Source of the DNA: Parvularia atlantis
Lineage: Eukaryota; Opisthokonta; Rotosphaerida
Length of the DNA stretch: 10,000 nt
Direction: 5' to 3'
Assembly: GCA_943704415.1 (NCBI GenBank)
Contig: CALSCO010000401.1
Span: 1-10,000, forward strand
In this document: piece after piece, positions 7,808 to 10,000 of the stretch
How positions within the stretch are numbered: position 1 is the first letter of the stretch
Layout: every line of letters starts with the position of its first letter
Notes under the pieces: generated by a model
The model's input: only the letters and a program-made list of their open reading frames with translations
Database searches by the model: none
What the model was told of the DNA's origin: nothing
Made by a program: the position numbers and the translations under genes

Positions 7808-9196
7808 ATGGCCGCCGAGGCGCGCAGCGCGCTCGTGGACGCGCTCACGCCGGCGCAGCGCGACGCGCTCGACCAGCTCGATGACGCGACGCGCGCGCAC
7901 TGGGCACGGGCCGACACGCGCGACCCGGTGCGCGCCCGGGCACGTCGGCGCGACCGCCGCCCACCTCACACGCGCGCCACGTGCGCGCCCGCGCTGCACC
8001 AAGATCGTCTTGCGCATGGCTGCCGATCGCGCCTTCCGCGACCGCTTCCTGCTGCGCTTCCTGCAGCGCGACAATTACGACCTCGCCAAGACGACCAAGC
8101 GCCTGGGCGCGACGTTTGAGTGGCGCGTGACGTTTGGGCTGGACGCGGGGCCGATCGAGCGGTGCGGCCGGGCCGGCTCGGTGGAGCGCCTGCGCGGCGC
8201 TGACTCCGCCCGCGTCGCCAGCAAGGAGCTGCTGGACGACGAGCGCACGTGCCCCGTGTACAACCTGCCGCCGTTCAAAGCCAAGAACGGCGACTGCCTG
8301 TTCTTCTGCTGGGTGGCGATCATGAACGTGCGCCAGTCGCGGGCGGCGCGACCGTGCCGCCGCTCATGACGCCGCCGCTGCCGCCGCCGCCGTCGCAGCC
8401 GTCGCTGGTCAACTCGGAGAAGCACGTGCGCTACATCGTGAGCATCATGGACGAGGCCATCCAGCGCATGGGCGACGGCGAGCGCTTCCTGGCGATCATG
8501 AATTGTGCCAACGTGTCGTGGGCGGTGCGCCGACGTGCCTGCGCAGCCGCGCGCGCGCGCAGACGGCCTCACACGCGCACAGGCAAGCTCCTCGCCGAGC
8601 GCGTGGTCGCCCGTGCTGCACGTCATGCGCCAGCACTACCCCGAGCTCATCCGCAGCCTCGTGCGCCCGCTCGCCGCGCTTGCAACGTGCCGTGCTCAGG
8701 CGTGGCGCAGATCATGGTCAACACCGCCACGTTCTTCCGCATGGGCTTTGCCCTCGTCAGGCCGTTCATCGGGCACAAGACGGCCGACCGGTTCACGGGT
8801 GCGCCGTCAGCCTTCTGTGCGCGTGCGTCCGTCGCTGACAGCCGGAGCGCAGTGCTCGGCTCGGACTGGTCGAAGAAGGCACGCGCGCGCCTCACGCGCA
8901 CCGCGCGACGTGGGCATGCTGATCGCGCGCGCGCGCGGGCGCACCAGATCGGCCACCTGATCGACCCGGAGCAGCTGCCGGCGCAGTGGGGCGAACCCGG
9001 GCGATACCAGGCCGACTGGGGCTCGTACGGCCGGCGGCTACAGGAGAGCACCGAGGAGGTGGCCGTGCCGCCCGAGGTCGTCGCGCGCGGCGCACTGTAC
9101 CGGAACGAGACGGCGGGGCGCGTGAGCTCGATCAACACTGAGAGCCTTGCGAAGGACGAGGACGAGGACGCGTTCGAGGACGCGCCGTCAGGATGA
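7808..9196 (+). CDS. Sec14-like CRAL-TRIO lipid-transfer protein (eight exons)
   Basis: Predicted exons 7808-7927, 8004-8161, 8222-8327, 8399-8524, 8583-8660, 8711-8798, 8853-8878 and 8948-9196 total 951 nt, or 316 residues. Introns are 76, 60, 71, 58, 50, 54 and 69 nt. The CRAL-TRIO N-terminal helix bundle shows FLLRFLQRDNYDL (about 55-67) and FEWR. The lipid-binding fold (about 95-245) shows VRYIVSIMDEA, the QHYPELIRS motif (HYPE near 188-191), IMVNTATFFR, VRPFI, HKTADRF, VLGSDW and IDPEQLP. These follow the order seen in Sec14 proteins, which exchange phosphatidylinositol or other lipids between membranes in the cytosol. No GOLD or other added domain is visible. The C-terminus is a variable tail ending in an acidic stretch. 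The 8879-8947 intron appears to use a GC donor. Three introns are in frame without stops. Ligand specificity cannot be read from sequence. Confidence 0.88.
8879..8947 (+). other. Probable GC-AG intron in the Sec14-like gene
   Basis: The 69-nt segment begins GCACGC after AAG AAG and ends CACCAG. Removing it joins GSDWSKK to IGHLIDPEQLP, the expected Sec14 spacing. Keeping it would insert 23 mostly Arg/Ala residues into the fold. The only GT inside that could pair with this acceptor (at CGACGTGGG) is out of phase. It contains GCTGATC as a possible branch site. Confidence 0.65.
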
Positions 9197-9384
9197 CTAC
9201 AGTCACAGCCGCACCAGAACGGTCCCACTGGTTTTTCTGTTGCTTTTTCTTCTTTCACGCCGCACTGCGGGTAACACACTGGCAGAGGAGGAGGAGATGC
9301 AACGAGAGAGACGGACAGAGCAAGAGATAGGCGCCCACAGGTGACACAAGAGGACAGCGAGCAGGGCGGACGACGAGGAGGGTG
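9197..9384. terminator. Convergent 3' intergenic region with pyrimidine-rich tracts
   Basis: 188 bp between the Sec14 stop (+) and the stop of the right-edge gene (-). On the plus strand a T-rich run follows the Sec14 stop at about 9229-9257. On the minus strand CT-rich DNA follows the other stop, about 9280-9384. Each gene thus has a pyrimidine tract on its own coding strand, a plausible 3'-processing signal. No AATAAA and no gene are seen here. Confidence 0.4.
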
Positions 9385-10000
9385 TCAGGCGGACAAGCTG
9401 CCGCTGGCATGCTGGTCGCCGGCGGGGTTGCCCGCGGACGCGCCGGTCTTGTTCATGCGCACGTTCTCCTCGTTGCCGGCCTTGCTCAGGTTCTCTGTCG
9501 AGCGGCCCAGCCCGCGCAGGAACGAGATGACGCCGGGCTTGGATACGGGCGACTTGCGCTCCTCGGAGCCCGTGGCCTGCTCGGGCGACGACGGCTCGGA
9601 CCGTGTCCGCTCCTTGTCGCTCGCGAGGTTGGTGCGCGAGGCGCCGCCCCGGCCGAGCAGGTTGATGCCGCTCGGGCGCTGCGCCGCATCCGCGTTGACG
9701 TCCTCCGAGCTCTTGCTGAGCGCCGACTGCAGCGGGGGCTTGCCCTGCTCGGCGTCGAGCGCGCGACGGGACGCCTTGCGGTCGAGCAGGCGGAACATGC
9801 TTGTGCGGCGCACGGGCGCGCCGTCCGGGCCGACTTCTGCGGGCTCCGGGCTGCCCTCGCTCGACGAGTGCAGGTTGTTGGTGGACGACGCGCGCGTGAG
9901 CAGGTTGAACATGCTGCCGGAGCGGCGCGGCTCGTCGCCCAGGAGGCGTCGCGAGGTCGTGCGCTTGAGCGCGGGTGCGGCGCCGACAGGCGCGTCCTTG
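9385..10000 (-). CDS. Unrecognised Ser/Arg-rich protein with repeated phosphosite-like motif (5' end off the window)
   Basis: The frame is open from the right edge to a TGA at 9385-9387, giving 204 visible C-terminal residues. An internal Met at 9912 is not necessarily the start. I do not recognise the family. The sequence is low complexity, rich in Ser, Arg, Gly and Pro, with no membrane segment, and is probably disordered. A motif of the form hydrophobic-L-x-R-x(2,3)-S-x-x-[N/A]-L recurs. Counting from Met at 9912, it ends at L14, L52, L96 and L142, with a looser copy just upstream at about 9966-9937 (LKRTTSRRLL). Copies 1 and 2 and the upstream one fit the AMPK/CaMK-like consensus L-x-R-x-x-S-x-x-x-L. 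A substrate or scaffold role is inference only. A stop-free 51-nt GTGCG...CAG segment (9412-9462) might be an intron. The gene converges on the Sec14-like gene. Confidence 0.7.
   Translation of the reverse strand, partial: KDAPVGAAPALKRTTSRRLLGDEPRRSGSMFNLLTRASSTNNLHSSSEGSPEPAEVGPDGAPVRRTSMFRLLDRKASRRALDAEQGKPPLQSALSKSSEDVNADAAQRPSGINLLGRGGASRTNLASDKERTRSEPSSPEQATGSEERKSPVSKPGVISFLRGLGRSTENLSKAGNEENVRMNKTGASAGNPAGDQHASGSLSA

Noticed and set aside
9412-9462. 51-nt GTGCG...CAG segment in the right-edge gene as an intron
   Set aside because: It is in frame and stop-free but lacks CTGAC, and there is no homologue to decide. Left as coding.
1-10000. tRNA, rRNA, CRISPR, insertion sequence or viral remnants
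   Set aside because: No cloverleaf, direct-repeat array, terminal inverted repeats or transposase or viral motif was found; nearly all bases belong to the six genes.

Overview
This window looks like nuclear DNA of a GC-rich, very gene-dense microbial eukaryote. Four of its six genes only make sense once about 32 tiny spliceosomal introns (46-76 nt) are removed. The introns mostly start GTGCG, often carry CTGAC or a close variant, and end in CAG. A receptor resembling the Dictyostelium cAMP receptors and a lysosomal-type alpha-mannosidase fit an amoebozoan or similar protist. The species cannot be fixed from sequence alone. I see no bacterial operon, mobile element, CRISPR array, rRNA or tRNA.

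Layout: (1) 164-1738 (+), an RBR-like E3 ubiquitin ligase with a RING1, no recognisable IBR, a parkin-like catalytic RING2 and a multi-spanning membrane tail. (2) 1856-2577 (-), a small membrane protein of the UPF0132/DUF4870 type in five exons. (3) 2653-6467 (-), a complete class II (GH38) alpha-mannosidase in 17 exons, predicted 952 residues, with a signal peptide and all expected active-site residues. (4) 6480-7771 (+), a seven-helix cAMP-receptor-like GPCR in six exons, 332 residues. (5) 7808-9196 (+), a Sec14/CRAL-TRIO lipid-transfer protein in eight exons, 316 residues, including one apparent GC-AG intron. (6) 9385 to the right edge (-), the C-terminal part of an unrecognised Ser/Arg-rich protein with a repeated L-x-R-x-x-S-x-x-x-L phosphosite-like motif.

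Spacing is extreme. The mannosidase and GPCR start codons face away from each other across 12 bp. GPCR stop to Sec14 start is 36 bp. Mannosidase stop to UPF0132 start is 75 bp. The two convergent gaps are 117 and 188 bp and hold pyrimidine-rich 3' tracts. Promoters must therefore lie inside neighbouring transcripts or be very short. The genes do not form an obvious pathway, although most products belong to membranes, signalling or the endolysosomal system.

All exon boundaries are read by eye from splice signals, reading phase and remembered family motifs. Every exon set sums to a whole number of codons, but no transcript evidence was available. The most noteworthy points are the unusual RBR architecture, the stop-free in-frame introns that plain ORF calling would translate, the 12-bp divergent start pair and the repeated motif in the right-edge protein.
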